Below, in pieces: positions 25,183 through 34,085 of a DNA stretch of 64,000 nucleotides; the first letter of the stretch is position 1; each line of letters starts with the position of its first letter. The position numbers and the translations under genes are program-made. Source of the stretch: an uncultured Propionibacterium sp. (lineage in GTDB: Bacteria > Actinomycetota > Actinomycetes > Propionibacteriales > Propionibacteriaceae); NCBI GenBank assembly GCA_938036835.1, contig CALHWB010000040.1, positions 1-64,000 on the forward strand, given 5' to 3'. Below the pieces are notes generated by a model, which was given only the letters and a program-made list of their open reading frames with translations, did not search any database and was not told the origin of the DNA.

Positions 25183-26433
25183 ATGATCGGCTGCACGGCC
25201 CTGCGGTCCTACGACACCTCCGCGCTGAAGGAACGCGGGGAAATAGCCAGCCAGCAGGCCGACAAACTGGAGCACACGGCAAGCGCGACCCGCCAGCAGG
25301 CCGGTGAGCTCTCCCAGAGTTGGTCGGACAGCAACGGGCAGACCGCCTCCGGCAAACTGAGCCAACGCGCCGATGAGTTGCACGCAGAAGCGGAACGGTT
25401 GCGCGGAATAGCCCCCATTCTGGCCGATTGCGTCCAGGAGTTGACTGCCATCAAACAGAGCCTCAGCCAGGCCGACGCCGCGAGCCAGGCAAATCAGTAC
25501 CTGACGGTCGACGATCACGGCCGGGTGGGTTTCACCGACAAACTGGCCCAACTGGAAGCCGACAAGCGTCCCGAGCAATACGCCAATGCGGACAAGCTCC
25601 AGCACCAGTATTTCCAGGCATTGGACGCAGCGAGCAGGGCGGACGAGAAGGCGGCCCTCGCGTTGTACGCACTGCGGGGTATCGCTCCACCATTCCAGGC
25701 CAAACCCGACACCGGTCCGGTGGATCTATCCGACGAAGCCATCGCCGACCAACTGGCCAACTCCGAACAGGGCCGGTATGGCGACTGCTATTTCCTCAGT
25801 TCGCTAACCGCCATCGCCAGAGCCAACCCCCAGTTCATCCGCGATCACATCAAATGGGATCCCAAGACCGGCAAATACACCGTGACCATCTACGAGAATG
25901 CGATCTTCGGGGTCGTCGAGCGGAAAATAACTGTCGATCCCAAAGAGGTCGCCGCCGATACCGGGCACACCCATGGCCCCAAAGACAGCGATCTGAATTT
26001 CCTGAGCATCTATGAGGCGGCCTATCGCAAGTCGGTGCATGGCAGCATCTTCACCAATACCGGCTGCCTGCCATCGGCTGCGATGCTGGCGATCACCGGC
26101 AATGAGGCGGATTTCACGCTGCTGAAGCCGCACAGCTTCGATGAGATCAGAAAAACCCTGAACGCCAAACCCCCCGGCGCGGTGGCGGTGGGCACGAACA
26201 CCGGGCCACCACTATACCCAGACCCAGCCAAACAACCCTTCGAGAGTCGAATCGTGCCGCACCACGCCTACTCGGTGAAGGGCTTCGACGAGCAGGGCCG
26301 GATAATCCTGGCCAACACCTGGGGTCCCAATGGTGGGACGGGCTCCGACGGCATTGACTACCCAGGTGAGGTACATCTCACCGAGGAGGAGTTCCGCAAA
26401 TTCATCATGCAGAGTTCGAGGACGGTGCCATGA
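25183..26433 (+). CDS. Calpain-like (C2) cysteine protease with T7SS-like N-terminal domain
   Basis: A 416-residue protein. Residues 1-165 are helical, with SQSWSDSNGQTASGKL and long Gln- and Ala-rich helices like WXG/LXG secretion domains. Residues 180-410 form a calpain-type papain fold. The oxyanion Gln196 and catalytic Cys202 lie in QGRYGDCYFLSSL, the catalytic His361 in PHHAYSV, and Asn378 in ILANTWG. All three catalytic residues are present, so the enzyme should be active. There is no signal peptide. With the helical partner upstream and lipoprotein-type genes downstream, I read it as a secreted protease effector. It has no calcium-binding EF-hand or C2 domain. An intracellular processing role is the alternative. 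Confidence 0.82.
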   Translation: MIGCTALRSYDTSALKERGEIASQQADKLEHTASATRQQAGELSQSWSDSNGQTASGKLSQRADELHAEAERLRGIAPILADCVQELTAIKQSLSQADAASQANQYLTVDDHGRVGFTDKLAQLEADKRPEQYANADKLQHQYFQALDAASRADEKAALALYALRGIAPPFQAKPDTGPVDLSDEAIADQLANSEQGRYGDCYFLSSLTAIARANPQFIRDHIKWDPKTGKYTVTIYENAIFGVVERKITVDPKEVAADTGHTHGPKDSDLNFLSIYEAAYRKSVHGSIFTNTGCLPSAAMLAITGNEADFTLLKPHSFDEIRKTLNAKPPGAVAVGTNTGPPLYPDPAKQPFESRIVPHHAYSVKGFDEQGRIILANTWGPNGGTGSDGIDYPGEVHLTEEEFRKFIMQSSRTVP

Positions 26434-26795
26434 GATACGACAACCTGCGCCGGATCGCGGCTGAGGCCAGGGCGGCCCTCAGCACGGCCTATCCGGAACT
26501 CGACTGGGCCCCCGAGCAGCCCGACCAACAGTTCAACGATCCGGAAACCGACCACAAGATGGTGCGATTGTGCCTGTCATCGGCAACCGGACCGCTGCTT
26601 CGGGCGGCCGACATCGACCGCTGCGCCGATGCGCTCAACAGTGTGCTGGTCGAAAACTCATTCCCGCAGCAGAACGTCACGGGCAGCTCTTGGGGTGAAC
26701 TAGTGTGCACCGCCCGCCGCAGCAGGGATGGCGCGATACTGGAATGGCGCGGCCGATCAGGAATGCAACTATGGCTCGAAGCCCCCGTAGACTGA
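26430..26795 (+). CDS. Small protein of unknown function, immunity candidate
   Basis: 121 residues, no signal peptide. The start overlaps the protease stop by four bases (ATGA), which implies coupled expression. It shares the pattern LSxxxPxLxWxPxxP, followed by an alpha/beta arrangement, with the next gene product, so the two look like paralogues, one cytoplasmic and one exported. No known family was recognised with certainty. A protective (immunity) or chaperone role is inferred from position only. Confidence 0.6.
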   Translation: MRYDNLRRIAAEARAALSTAYPELDWAPEQPDQQFNDPETDHKMVRLCLSSATGPLLRAADIDRCADALNSVLVENSFPQQNVTGSSWGELVCTARRSRDGAILEWRGRSGMQLWLEAPVD

Positions 26796-27235
26796 GCGGC
26801 ACCGTCCTAGGGTTCCTGTTGCTGACGCTGGCGGCCTGCGCCCCAGCCCCCAGTTTCAGTATCGCTCAGGTAGATAGCGGCTATCGTCCGGTACTGGAGG
26901 CCTTGCAGACCACTCTGTCCGCCCGGATCCCGGATCTGAACTGGTCGCCCACCGAGCCGGCCGGCTCGTTCCGGGACGGCCGCAAATGCTGGGTGACCAT
27001 CTTGGCGCACGGCTATGCTCCGGAGCTGGTGCACTGGGACGATGAATTGCGCAATTCGATCAACGCCACGATCACCCAATACGGCTTCGCCGGGCAATCC
27101 CGCTACTCCGGCGAGACAGGCGGCTGGGTGGTCATGAGCAGTCACGATGACGCCGGAGTCGAACTGGAGGTGGCTACCAAGGCCGAGATCCAACTGGCTA
27201 TCAAGGCCCGAGGCGACAAGGATGCCTGTTCCTGA
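26771..27235 (+). CDS. LppA-like lipoprotein, paralogue of the preceding gene
   Basis: 154 residues from ATG 26771, with AGGAA upstream. The signal peptide has lipobox LAAC (Cys23). The mature domain begins VLEALQTTLSARIPDLNW and parallels the preceding protein through its length. It resembles mycobacterial LppA-type lipoproteins in layout. The 25-bp overlap with the previous gene suggests one transcript. Being tethered outside, it could block a protease arriving from neighbours or released by the cell. Function is inferred. Confidence 0.6.
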   Translation: MARSPRRLSGTVLGFLLLTLAACAPAPSFSIAQVDSGYRPVLEALQTTLSARIPDLNWSPTEPAGSFRDGRKCWVTILAHGYAPELVHWDDELRNSINATITQYGFAGQSRYSGETGGWVVMSSHDDAGVELEVATKAEIQLAIKARGDKDACS

Positions 27236-27275
27236 ACGGAGTTGGGGGCCAGCCAACTGATCCCCAGCCGTCTTA

Positions 27276-27671
27276 TCAGAGCATGAATCCGATGGCCTGC
27301 AACTGTTCCCGGCCGTCCTCGGTGATCATCTCCATCGTCCACGGCGGCAGCCATACCCAGTTGATCGTCACGCTGTTGGCCAACTGGCCGAGCACCGCTT
27401 GGGCCTCCCATTCGATCTGGTCGGTCAATGGGCAGGCGGGGCTGGTTAGGGTCATGTCGATCGTCACATTCAGTTCATCGTCGATACGGACGTCATAGAC
27501 CAGCCCCAGATCGACCACGTTGATCATCAATTCGGGATCTACGACCTCCTTCATGGCTTCCATGATCACCGCACGGCGTTGCTCCGGGCTGGCCTCCGCC
27601 CAAGTGGTGCCTGGCTGACCGGCGGGTAGCTCATCGCGCACCAGATCGGATGGGCGAACCGAATCACTCAT
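27276..27671 (-). CDS. sufT: SufT (DUF59/MIP18-family Fe-S maturation factor)
   Basis: A 131-residue DUF59 protein: MKEVVDPELMINVVDLGLVYDV, then the TSPACPLTDQIE loop with the conserved Cys. SufT helps transfer or mature Fe-S clusters. ATG 27671 overlaps the sufU stop by four bases. It is the last gene of the suf operon and converges with the calpain cassette. Confidence 0.92.
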   Translation of the reverse strand: MSDSVRPSDLVRDELPAGQPGTTWAEASPEQRRAVIMEAMKEVVDPELMINVVDLGLVYDVRIDDELNVTIDMTLTSPACPLTDQIEWEAQAVLGQLANSVTINWVWLPPWTMEMITEDGREQLQAIGFML

Positions 27672-28138
27672 TGCTGCTCCTTGTCGTCCTCTGGTTCGAG
27701 GGATCGATCGGTGGCCCGGGCGAGGGCATCGCACAGCGCCGACCAGCCGAGCATGGCGCACTTCACCCGCGCCGGAAACTGGGCGACGCCAGCAAAGGCA
27801 ATGCCGTCCGCCAGCCGATCTTCGTCCGGCTCGATCTGCCCCTGGCCCTCCATGAGTTGCCGGAAATCGCCGTACAGGGCCAATGAGTCATCGATCGGGC
27901 GGCCGATCAACAGATCGCACATTACCGACAGCGATGCCTGCGAGATCGAGCATCCCTCGGCGGCATAGGAGATGTCGGCTATTCGGTCGCCATCCAGCTG
28001 AATGCGCAAGGTCACCTCGTCCCCGCAGCTGGGATTGACATGGTGCACCTCGGCCCCGAAAGGCTCCCGCAGCCCCGCATGGTGCTTCTCGCGGTAATGG
28101 TCCAGGATGATGTCCTGGTACATGGCCTCCACACTCAT
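27668..28138 (-). CDS. sufU: SufU, zinc-dependent sulfur acceptor
   Basis: 156-residue SufU with Cys38 and Asp40 (NPSCGD), Cys63 (GCSISQAS) and Cys127 (RVKCAML), the full zinc and acceptor set. It takes persulfide sulfur from SufS. The gene start overlaps the sufS stop. Confidence 0.95.
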   Translation of the reverse strand: MSVEAMYQDIILDHYREKHHAGLREPFGAEVHHVNPSCGDEVTLRIQLDGDRIADISYAAEGCSISQASLSVMCDLLIGRPIDDSLALYGDFRQLMEGQGQIEPDEDRLADGIAFAGVAQFPARVKCAMLGWSALCDALARATDRSLEPEDDKEQQ

Positions 28139-29385
28139 GCCCGACCCGCCATTCGCCTATTGAAGAAGCCATACGCCCAGGCGACCTGCTCGACGAAGCG
28201 ATCGGCTTCTTCGATGGTGGTGTACAGATATCCGGACGCCCGAGTAGAACTTTGAATACCAAGCCGCCGATGCAAAGGTGCCGCGCAGTGATGCCCACCG
28301 CGCACAGCCACACCATGCGAATCCAGCAACTGCATGAGGTCATGGGGGTGCACCCCGTCCACGGTGAACGACACCGCTCCACCGCGGTCCACGACATCGG
28401 TCGGCCCCATGATGTGCACACCCGCCAGGCTGCCAAGGCCAGTCAGGATCCGGGCGGTGATCTCGGTTTCGTGGGCGGCGATCTCGGCCATGCCGATACC
28501 GGACAGATAGTCCACGGCGGCCGCGAGCCCGGCGGCCTGGGCGATCGGTGGCGTGCCGGCCTCAAACCGATGAGGTGGTGGCGCGTAGGTCGCGCGCTCC
28601 ATGCGCACCACCTCGATCATCTCCCCGCCGCCCAGGAAGGGCGGCAAGTCGCTGAGCAGTTCATAGCGTCCCCACAACACGCCGATACCGGTTGGGCCAC
28701 AGAGCTTGTGCCCGGTGAAGGCAAGCAGATCGGCCCCCAACTCGCAGACATCGGTGGGACGCTGCGGCACGCCTTGGGAGCCGTCCACGACCATGATCGC
28801 GCCCTGGCTATGGGCCCAATCGGCTATCCGGCGAATCGGCAGAACGGTACCCAACACGTTGCTCACCCAGGCGACCGAAACCACCCGGGTGTGCTCATTG
28901 ATCAACCCGGCTCGTTCGGCCGCGGCCAGGTCGAGCCGGCCTTCCTCGGTGATATCGAACCAGCGCAGCCGGGCTCCAGTCCGCTGGCAGACCATCTGCC
29001 AGGGCACCAGATTCGAATGATGTTCCAGCACCGAGACGACCACCTCGTCGCCGGGTCCCAACCGGCTGGCCAGGGTATTGGCAGCCAGGTTCAGCGCCTC
29101 GGAGGCATTCTTGGTGAACACCACCTCGTCGGGACGCCCGGCCCGGATGAAGGCGGCCACCGTGCCGCGCGCGTCCTCATAGGCTGCGGTGGCCTCCGCG
29201 CCAAGCTGGTGCATGGCGCGGGCCACGTTGGCGTTGTGCTCCAGGTAATGGGCGGCGATCGCCGCCACCACCTGGCGTGGTTTCTGCGTGGTGTTCGCAG
29301 AATCCAGATAGGTCAGTGGCCAGCCATTCGCCTCCCGGGCCAGAATCGGGAAGTCGGCGCGCCGGGCCGCTAGGTCGACGCTCAC
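28135..29385 (-). CDS. sufS: Cysteine desulfurase SufS
   Basis: PLP enzyme that releases sulfur from cysteine for cluster assembly. PLP-binding Lys227 lies in FTGHKLCGP and the persulfide Cys367 in RGGHHCAAP. The 416 residues are full length. Four-base overlaps on both sides couple it to sufC and sufU. Confidence 0.96.
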   Translation of the reverse strand: MSVDLAARRADFPILAREANGWPLTYLDSANTTQKPRQVVAAIAAHYLEHNANVARAMHQLGAEATAAYEDARGTVAAFIRAGRPDEVVFTKNASEALNLAANTLASRLGPGDEVVVSVLEHHSNLVPWQMVCQRTGARLRWFDITEEGRLDLAAAERAGLINEHTRVVSVAWVSNVLGTVLPIRRIADWAHSQGAIMVVDGSQGVPQRPTDVCELGADLLAFTGHKLCGPTGIGVLWGRYELLSDLPPFLGGGEMIEVVRMERATYAPPPHRFEAGTPPIAQAAGLAAAVDYLSGIGMAEIAAHETEITARILTGLGSLAGVHIMGPTDVVDRGGAVSFTVDGVHPHDLMQLLDSHGVAVRGGHHCAAPLHRRLGIQSSTRASGYLYTTIEEADRFVEQVAWAYGFFNRRMAGRA

Positions 29386-30143
29386 CCCCGGCCGGCCCTC
29401 AGATACCTGTCATAACCGGTCATCTCCAGCTCATCGGCCAGTTCCCGCCCACCGGAGGCAGCCACCTGGCCGTCTACGAACACATGCACATGACTAGGCT
29501 CGATATAGCGTAGGATCCGGGTGTAGTGGGTGATCAGCAATACCCCACGATCGTCTTGGCCGGCGTACCGGTTGATGCCCTCGGCGACGATGCGCACCGC
29601 ATCTATATCCAGGCCGGAGTCGATCTCGTCCAACACCGCGAACTTCGGGTTCAAGACGTCGAGCTGGACGATCTCGCCGCGCTTCTTCTCGCCACCGGAG
29701 AACCCCTCGTTGATCGAGCGCCGGGCGAAATCGGGGTCCATGTCGAGGCGTCCCAGCGCGGCCGCCACCACCTTCGGCCAAGTCCGCACCTTGGGTGCGG
29801 TGCCGGTCAGCGCGGTAGTGGCGGTGCGCAGGAAGTTGCTCATCGACACCCCCGGCACCTCGACCGGATACTGCATGGCCAGGAACAATCCGGCCCGGGC
29901 CCGCTCGTCCACGGCCAACTCGCTCAATTCGACCCCATCTAGACGGGCCGAGCCGCCCGTAATGACATACTTCGGATGACCCGCGATGGCATAGGCGAGG
30001 GTCGACTTGCCCGAACCGTTTGGCCCCATGATGGCGTGTATCTCACCGGTTTTGACTGTCAGATTCACCCCTTTGAGGATCTGCTTGGGGCCGGATTCGG
30101 TCTCGACATCGACCTGCAGGTCGGTGATGACAAGGTCTGCCAT
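29382..30143 (-). CDS. sufC: Fe-S assembly ATPase SufC
   Basis: ABC-type ATPase of the SufBCD scaffold. Walker A is GPNGSGKST (40-48), the signature is FSGGEKKRGEI and Walker B is FAVLDEIDSGLD. I start it at ATG 30143 (MADLVITDLQ), giving 253 residues. The 5' open extension would run into the Rieske gene. Confidence 0.96.
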   Translation of the reverse strand: MADLVITDLQVDVETESGPKQILKGVNLTVKTGEIHAIMGPNGSGKSTLAYAIAGHPKYVITGGSARLDGVELSELAVDERARAGLFLAMQYPVEVPGVSMSNFLRTATTALTGTAPKVRTWPKVVAAALGRLDMDPDFARRSINEGFSGGEKKRGEIVQLDVLNPKFAVLDEIDSGLDIDAVRIVAEGINRYAGQDDRGVLLITHYTRILRYIEPSHVHVFVDGQVAASGGRELADELEMTGYDRYLRAGRG

Positions 30144-30148
30144 GTGCT

Positions 30149-30490
30149 TCAGTGCTCCTGGTTGATAGTCGGGTGATCGATGTCGACGAGGATCTGGTCG
30201 CCCTCGATGAGGCAGGGGTATACGGGCACCGGAAGACTGGCCGGCGGGTTCAGCGCAACTCCGGTACGCAGGTCGAAGGCCGAACCGTGCCGATAGCATT
30301 CGATGGCGCAGTTTCCGGCGTCCACGTCACCCTCGCTGAGTCGTACCCGGCCGTGGCTGCACTCGTCCCGGATGGCGAAGATCTCCTCGCCGATCCGCAC
30401 CAGGGCCAGTTCCAGGTCTGCCTCTCGCAACTCGATGGCCAGTGGTACCGCGCCCAACTCCGCCACTTGGGCCACTGCGACCAGGTTCAT
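30149..30490 (-). CDS. Rieske-type [2Fe-2S] protein within the suf operon
   Basis: 113-residue single-domain Rieske protein with CSH (Cys44, His46) and CYRH (Cys65, His68). It is NirD/biphenyl-ferredoxin-like in size, soluble, and without a membrane anchor. It sits between sufD and sufC, overlapping the sufD stop by four bases, so electron delivery to cluster assembly or a client protein is plausible. The role is inferred. Confidence 0.92.
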   Translation of the reverse strand: MNLVAVAQVAELGAVPLAIELREADLELALVRIGEEIFAIRDECSHGRVRLSEGDVDAGNCAIECYRHGSAFDLRTGVALNPPASLPVPVYPCLIEGDQILVDIDHPTINQEH

Positions 30491-31680
30491 GCCTCCTCCT
30501 CGGTACCGGCCAGCAGCGCCCGATCGGACAGACCGGCCAGGCCGGCAAGCTGGGCATTTAGGGCCTCCGTTAGCCGCTGCTCGATGGCCGGCACCCCGAT
30601 CCGGCCGATGATATCCAGGAAGAAGCCCTCGACTATAAGCCGGCGCGCCTGCTCCTCGGGGATCCCCCGGCTACACAGATAGAACAGCTGCTGGTCGTCG
30701 AATCGTCCCGTGGAGGCGGAATGCCCCGCCCCTCTGATCCGTCCGGTCTCGATTTCCAGGTTGGGCACCGAATCGGCTTGGCAGCCCTCGGTCAGCATCA
30801 GGTTTTTATTGGTCTCGTAGGTATCGATGTCGAGCGCCGTCTTGCGGATCAGGACATCGCCGATCCACACCGAATGGGCCCCAGTTCCCTGCAAGGCTCC
30901 GCGATAGTCGACCTGGCTGACGGTGTGCGGGTGATTGTGATCGATCTGCAACCGGTGTTCCACATGCTGGCCGGCCCGGGTGAAATAGATGCCCAGCTGG
31001 GTCAGTTCGCCACCGGGCCCGGTGTACTCGGCACGCTCGACCATTCGTACATCTCCCGCGCCGATCGAGGCCTGAACGGTACGCACTCGCGCATCCTGGC
31101 CGACCAATACCGAAAACTGGCCGCCATGCACCGCGCCGGCCGCCCAATCCTGAACCTGGACGATATCCACCTGGGAATCGTCCCCGGCATGAATTTCGAG
31201 CTTGGTGGCGTATTTCGCCACTCCGGTGTGCCGCAGCACGATCGTGGCCACCGCTTGGGCACCGATATCGATCAGCAGGTGACCATGCGCCGTCTGCCCG
31301 TCGCCGCTCAGCTCGATGGTGACCGGTTCGTCCAGCACCGCGCCTGCGGCCACCTCGACCAGCACCGCCCCATCGGCGGCTCCGGCCACCGCGGCACCGG
31401 CCACCAGATCGACCGGCGCGTCGAAGGAGAACTGCCTGGCCGCTTCGGTATCGAGTAGCCGTTCGGTCACCTGTTTCGGGTAGTTGGTCCGCCGCACCAG
31501 CCGGCCGGCGACAGCGGTGTCGAAGAGCGGGGCAAAGCGTTTCACCGGGGTGAAACGCCAGTTTTCCTCCCGGCCGGTCGGCACCGGATGATCCGCGAGC
31601 CGCCAAGATGGCAATGGATGCAGATGCGAGGTGAATGTGGTGCCGCTCGTGGCCGGGGCCGCGCTCGTGCTGGTGGTCAA
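30487..31680 (-). CDS. sufD: Fe-S scaffold subunit SufD
   Basis: 397-residue SufB/SufD-family protein. It has the beta-helix core and the C-terminal segment SASTGRFDDQQLFYLCSRGIPEEQARRLIVEGF (read in parts). SufD shares the scaffold with SufB and SufC and helps iron entry. It starts 43 bp after sufB. Confidence 0.94.
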   Translation of the reverse strand: MTTSTSAAPATSGTTFTSHLHPLPSWRLADHPVPTGREENWRFTPVKRFAPLFDTAVAGRLVRRTNYPKQVTERLLDTEAARQFSFDAPVDLVAGAAVAGAADGAVLVEVAAGAVLDEPVTIELSGDGQTAHGHLLIDIGAQAVATIVLRHTGVAKYATKLEIHAGDDSQVDIVQVQDWAAGAVHGGQFSVLVGQDARVRTVQASIGAGDVRMVERAEYTGPGGELTQLGIYFTRAGQHVEHRLQIDHNHPHTVSQVDYRGALQGTGAHSVWIGDVLIRKTALDIDTYETNKNLMLTEGCQADSVPNLEIETGRIRGAGHSASTGRFDDQQLFYLCSRGIPEEQARRLIVEGFFLDIIGRIGVPAIEQRLTEALNAQLAGLAGLSDRALLAGTEEEA

Positions 31681-31723
31681 CTTCCCAACCCTTCCGCTAG
31701 TGACTGTGACCGTTTATCCGCGA

Positions 31724-33154
31724 TCAACCGACCGCGCCTTCCATCTGCAACTCGATCAGACGATTCAGTTCCAGGGCATATTCCATCGGCAGCTCGCGGG
31801 CAATGGGTTCGACGAAGCCGCGCACCACCATGGCGGCCGCCTCGTCCTCGTTTAGGCCGCGCTGCATCAGATAGAACAGCTGGTCCTCGGAGATCTTCGA
31901 CACGGTGGCCTCGTGGGCCATCGAAACGTCCTCCTCGCGCACATCGACATAGGGGTAGGTATCGGTGCGGGAGATGTCGTCCACCAGCAGGGCATCGCAT
32001 TTCACGCTGGACGCCGAATGCCTGGCTCCCGGCTGTACCTCGACCAAGCCACGATAGGACGACCGGCCACCGCCCCGGGATACCGACTTAGACACGATCG
32101 ATGAGGAGGTCTGCGGCGCGGCATGGACCATCTTGGATCCGGTGTCTTGATGCTGGCCTTCCCCGGCGAAGGCGATCGACAAGGTCTCCCCCTTCGCATG
32201 TGGACCCATCAGCCACACCGCCGGGTATTTCATGCTCGCCTTGGAACCGATATTGCCGTCGACCCATTCCATCGTCCCGCCCTCGGCGACGGTGGCACGC
32301 TTGGTGACCAGGTTGTATACATTGTTTGACCAGTTCTGGATCGTCGTATACCGCACCCGCGCGTTCCTGCGAACGATGATCTCCACCACCGCGGCGTGTA
32401 ACGAATCCGATTGGTAGATCGGTGCGGTACAGCCCTCCACATAGTGCACATAGGAGTCCTCGTCGGCGATGATAAGGGTACGTTCGAACTGCCCCATGTT
32501 CTCGGTGTTGATCCGGAAATAGGCCTGCAAGGGAATCGTCACATGAACGCCCTTGGGCACGTAGATAAACGAGCCTCCCGACCAGACCGCGGTATTCAAC
32601 GCAGCGAACTTGTTGTCGCCAGCAGCGATGACACTGCCAAAACACTCGGCGAAGATGTCCGGGTATTCTTTCAGGCCACTGTCGGTGTCTAGAAAAATCA
32701 CCCCCTGGCGCCGCAACTCCTCGTTGATCTTGTGATAGACCACCTCGGACTCGTATTGGGCGGCCACGCCGGCAACCAGACGTGCCTTCTCGGCCTCGGG
32801 GATGCCCAACCGGTCGTAAGTCCTTTTGATATCGGCCGGCAATTCCTCCCAGGTGTTGGCCTGTCGTTCGGTGGGGCGAACATAGTACTTAATGACATCG
32901 AAGTCGATATCGGACAGATCGGCGCCCCAGGCAGGCATCGGCTTGCGGCCGAACAGCTGCAACGCCTTCAATCGCCGGGCCAGCATCCAGTCCGGTTCCT
33001 GCTTGATCCGCGAGATGTCCCGTACCACATCCTCGGATAAACCCCGCCGCGCGCTAGCACCGGCCGCATCGGAATCCTTCCAGCCGTAGCGATAATGCGA
33101 CAGGGCCTCGATCTGCTCGGCCTGGGTTGGTTGATTGTCAACCTGAGTGCTCAT
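31724..33154 (-). CDS. sufB: Fe-S scaffold subunit SufB
   Basis: 476 residues, the main scaffold on which the nascent cluster forms. The family segments include YHKINEELRRQGVIF, GGSFIYVPKGVHV, and RGLNEDEAAAMVVRGFVEP. The start overlaps the sufR stop by four bases, so regulator and scaffold are coupled. Confidence 0.96.
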   Translation of the reverse strand: MSTQVDNQPTQAEQIEALSHYRYGWKDSDAAGASARRGLSEDVVRDISRIKQEPDWMLARRLKALQLFGRKPMPAWGADLSDIDFDVIKYYVRPTERQANTWEELPADIKRTYDRLGIPEAEKARLVAGVAAQYESEVVYHKINEELRRQGVIFLDTDSGLKEYPDIFAECFGSVIAAGDNKFAALNTAVWSGGSFIYVPKGVHVTIPLQAYFRINTENMGQFERTLIIADEDSYVHYVEGCTAPIYQSDSLHAAVVEIIVRRNARVRYTTIQNWSNNVYNLVTKRATVAEGGTMEWVDGNIGSKASMKYPAVWLMGPHAKGETLSIAFAGEGQHQDTGSKMVHAAPQTSSSIVSKSVSRGGGRSSYRGLVEVQPGARHSASSVKCDALLVDDISRTDTYPYVDVREEDVSMAHEATVSKISEDQLFYLMQRGLNEDEAAAMVVRGFVEPIARELPMEYALELNRLIELQMEGAVG

Positions 33155-33894
33155 GCGCTCACCTTTCGATCTGCGCTGTGGGGTACGGGATCTGGCAATT
33201 GGATAGCGGTATGTGCACTGGTGGCCGGGCTATTCCCCAGCTGGGCACGGCATATAGCATCGCCCAGGGCGATGGAGGCCGATTGGGATACCTCGGTACC
33301 CAACAGCCGGGCGAAGATCGCAGCCTCGGCCTCGCAGAGCTCCGGGAAGTGGGCGGCGACGTGAGCCACGGGGCAATGATGCAGGCAAAGCTCGCCATCG
33401 GTGTGACCGGAGGCGAAATACCCCGCCGCGCTCAGCGCCTCGGCAAGCTGCGCCACCGGGTCACCCGTGGGATTGGCTGCCCGACGCAGCCGATAGTCCT
33501 CTTCGACCACGCTCAGCCGCTTCTCGGCCAGCCTGGCCAGAGCCTCCGGGCCGGCCGCCGCCACCAGTTCAGCCAGCGCGGAAAGCGCCAGATCGTGATA
33601 CTGCTCGCCAAAACCCTGACGTCCCAATGGGGTGAGATAGTAGATCTGCGCGGGCCGGCCACGGCCGCGCGGGCCGGTCTGCCGACGAGACTCAATCAGG
33701 CCGGCCACCGCCAGGTTGCCCAGATGCCGCCGGACCCCGGTGGCCGTCAGGCCGAGGCGCTCGGCAAGTTCTGGGGCACTGAGCCCACCGCTGGCGAGCA
33801 GCAGGGCAAGGATCCGGGTTCGGGTCGTATCGGTGCTGGAGCCGCCAGCCGCTTGCGGCTGCTCGGGACCACCAGACAATTTCACAACATCCAT
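33151..33894 (-). CDS. sufR: Fe-S-responsive repressor SufR
   Basis: Winged-helix regulator, about 247 residues from ATG 33894. The DNA-binding region has LSAPELAERLGLTATGVRRHL. The C-terminal cluster-binding segment LCLHHCPVAHVAAHFPELC holds three Cys (170, 174 and 187 in this numbering). SufR represses the suf operon when its cluster is loaded. A TTG at 33921 could start a slightly longer form. The SufR site at 33885-33898 overlaps the ATG, as expected of autoregulation with a short leader. A candidate -10 TAGGAT is at 33934-33939. Confidence 0.9.
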   Translation of the reverse strand: MDVVKLSGGPEQPQAAGGSSTDTTRTRILALLLASGGLSAPELAERLGLTATGVRRHLGNLAVAGLIESRRQTGPRGRGRPAQIYYLTPLGRQGFGEQYHDLALSALAELVAAAGPEALARLAEKRLSVVEEDYRLRRAANPTGDPVAQLAEALSAAGYFASGHTDGELCLHHCPVAHVAAHFPELCEAEAAIFARLLGTEVSQSASIALGDAICRAQLGNSPATSAHTAIQLPDPVPHSADRKVSA

Positions 33895-33898
33895 GTTG
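33885..33898. promoter_or_regulatory. SufR operator CAAC-N6-GTTG
   Basis: CAACATCCATGTTG matches the CAAC-N6-GTTG site described for cyanobacterial SufR, and the perfect dyad extends one base further on each side (33884-33899). It covers the sufR start codon region. It was found by eye and not searched for genome-wide. Confidence 0.75.
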
Positions 33899-34085
33899 TC
33901 GAAAGACTCGGCGGATTTCAAACTCCCGGTTACATCCTAGCGTCTCGCGAGTTCAGTGCAGCTGAGGTTTCGATTTGGTCTCAAACTACGGCGGCTACTC
34001 AAAACCGACCCCCGATAGCGATTGAATTACCGAATCAGCGCAGGCGACGCCCCCGCGTCCGCCTCCACGATAGAAAGGCTCGAAG

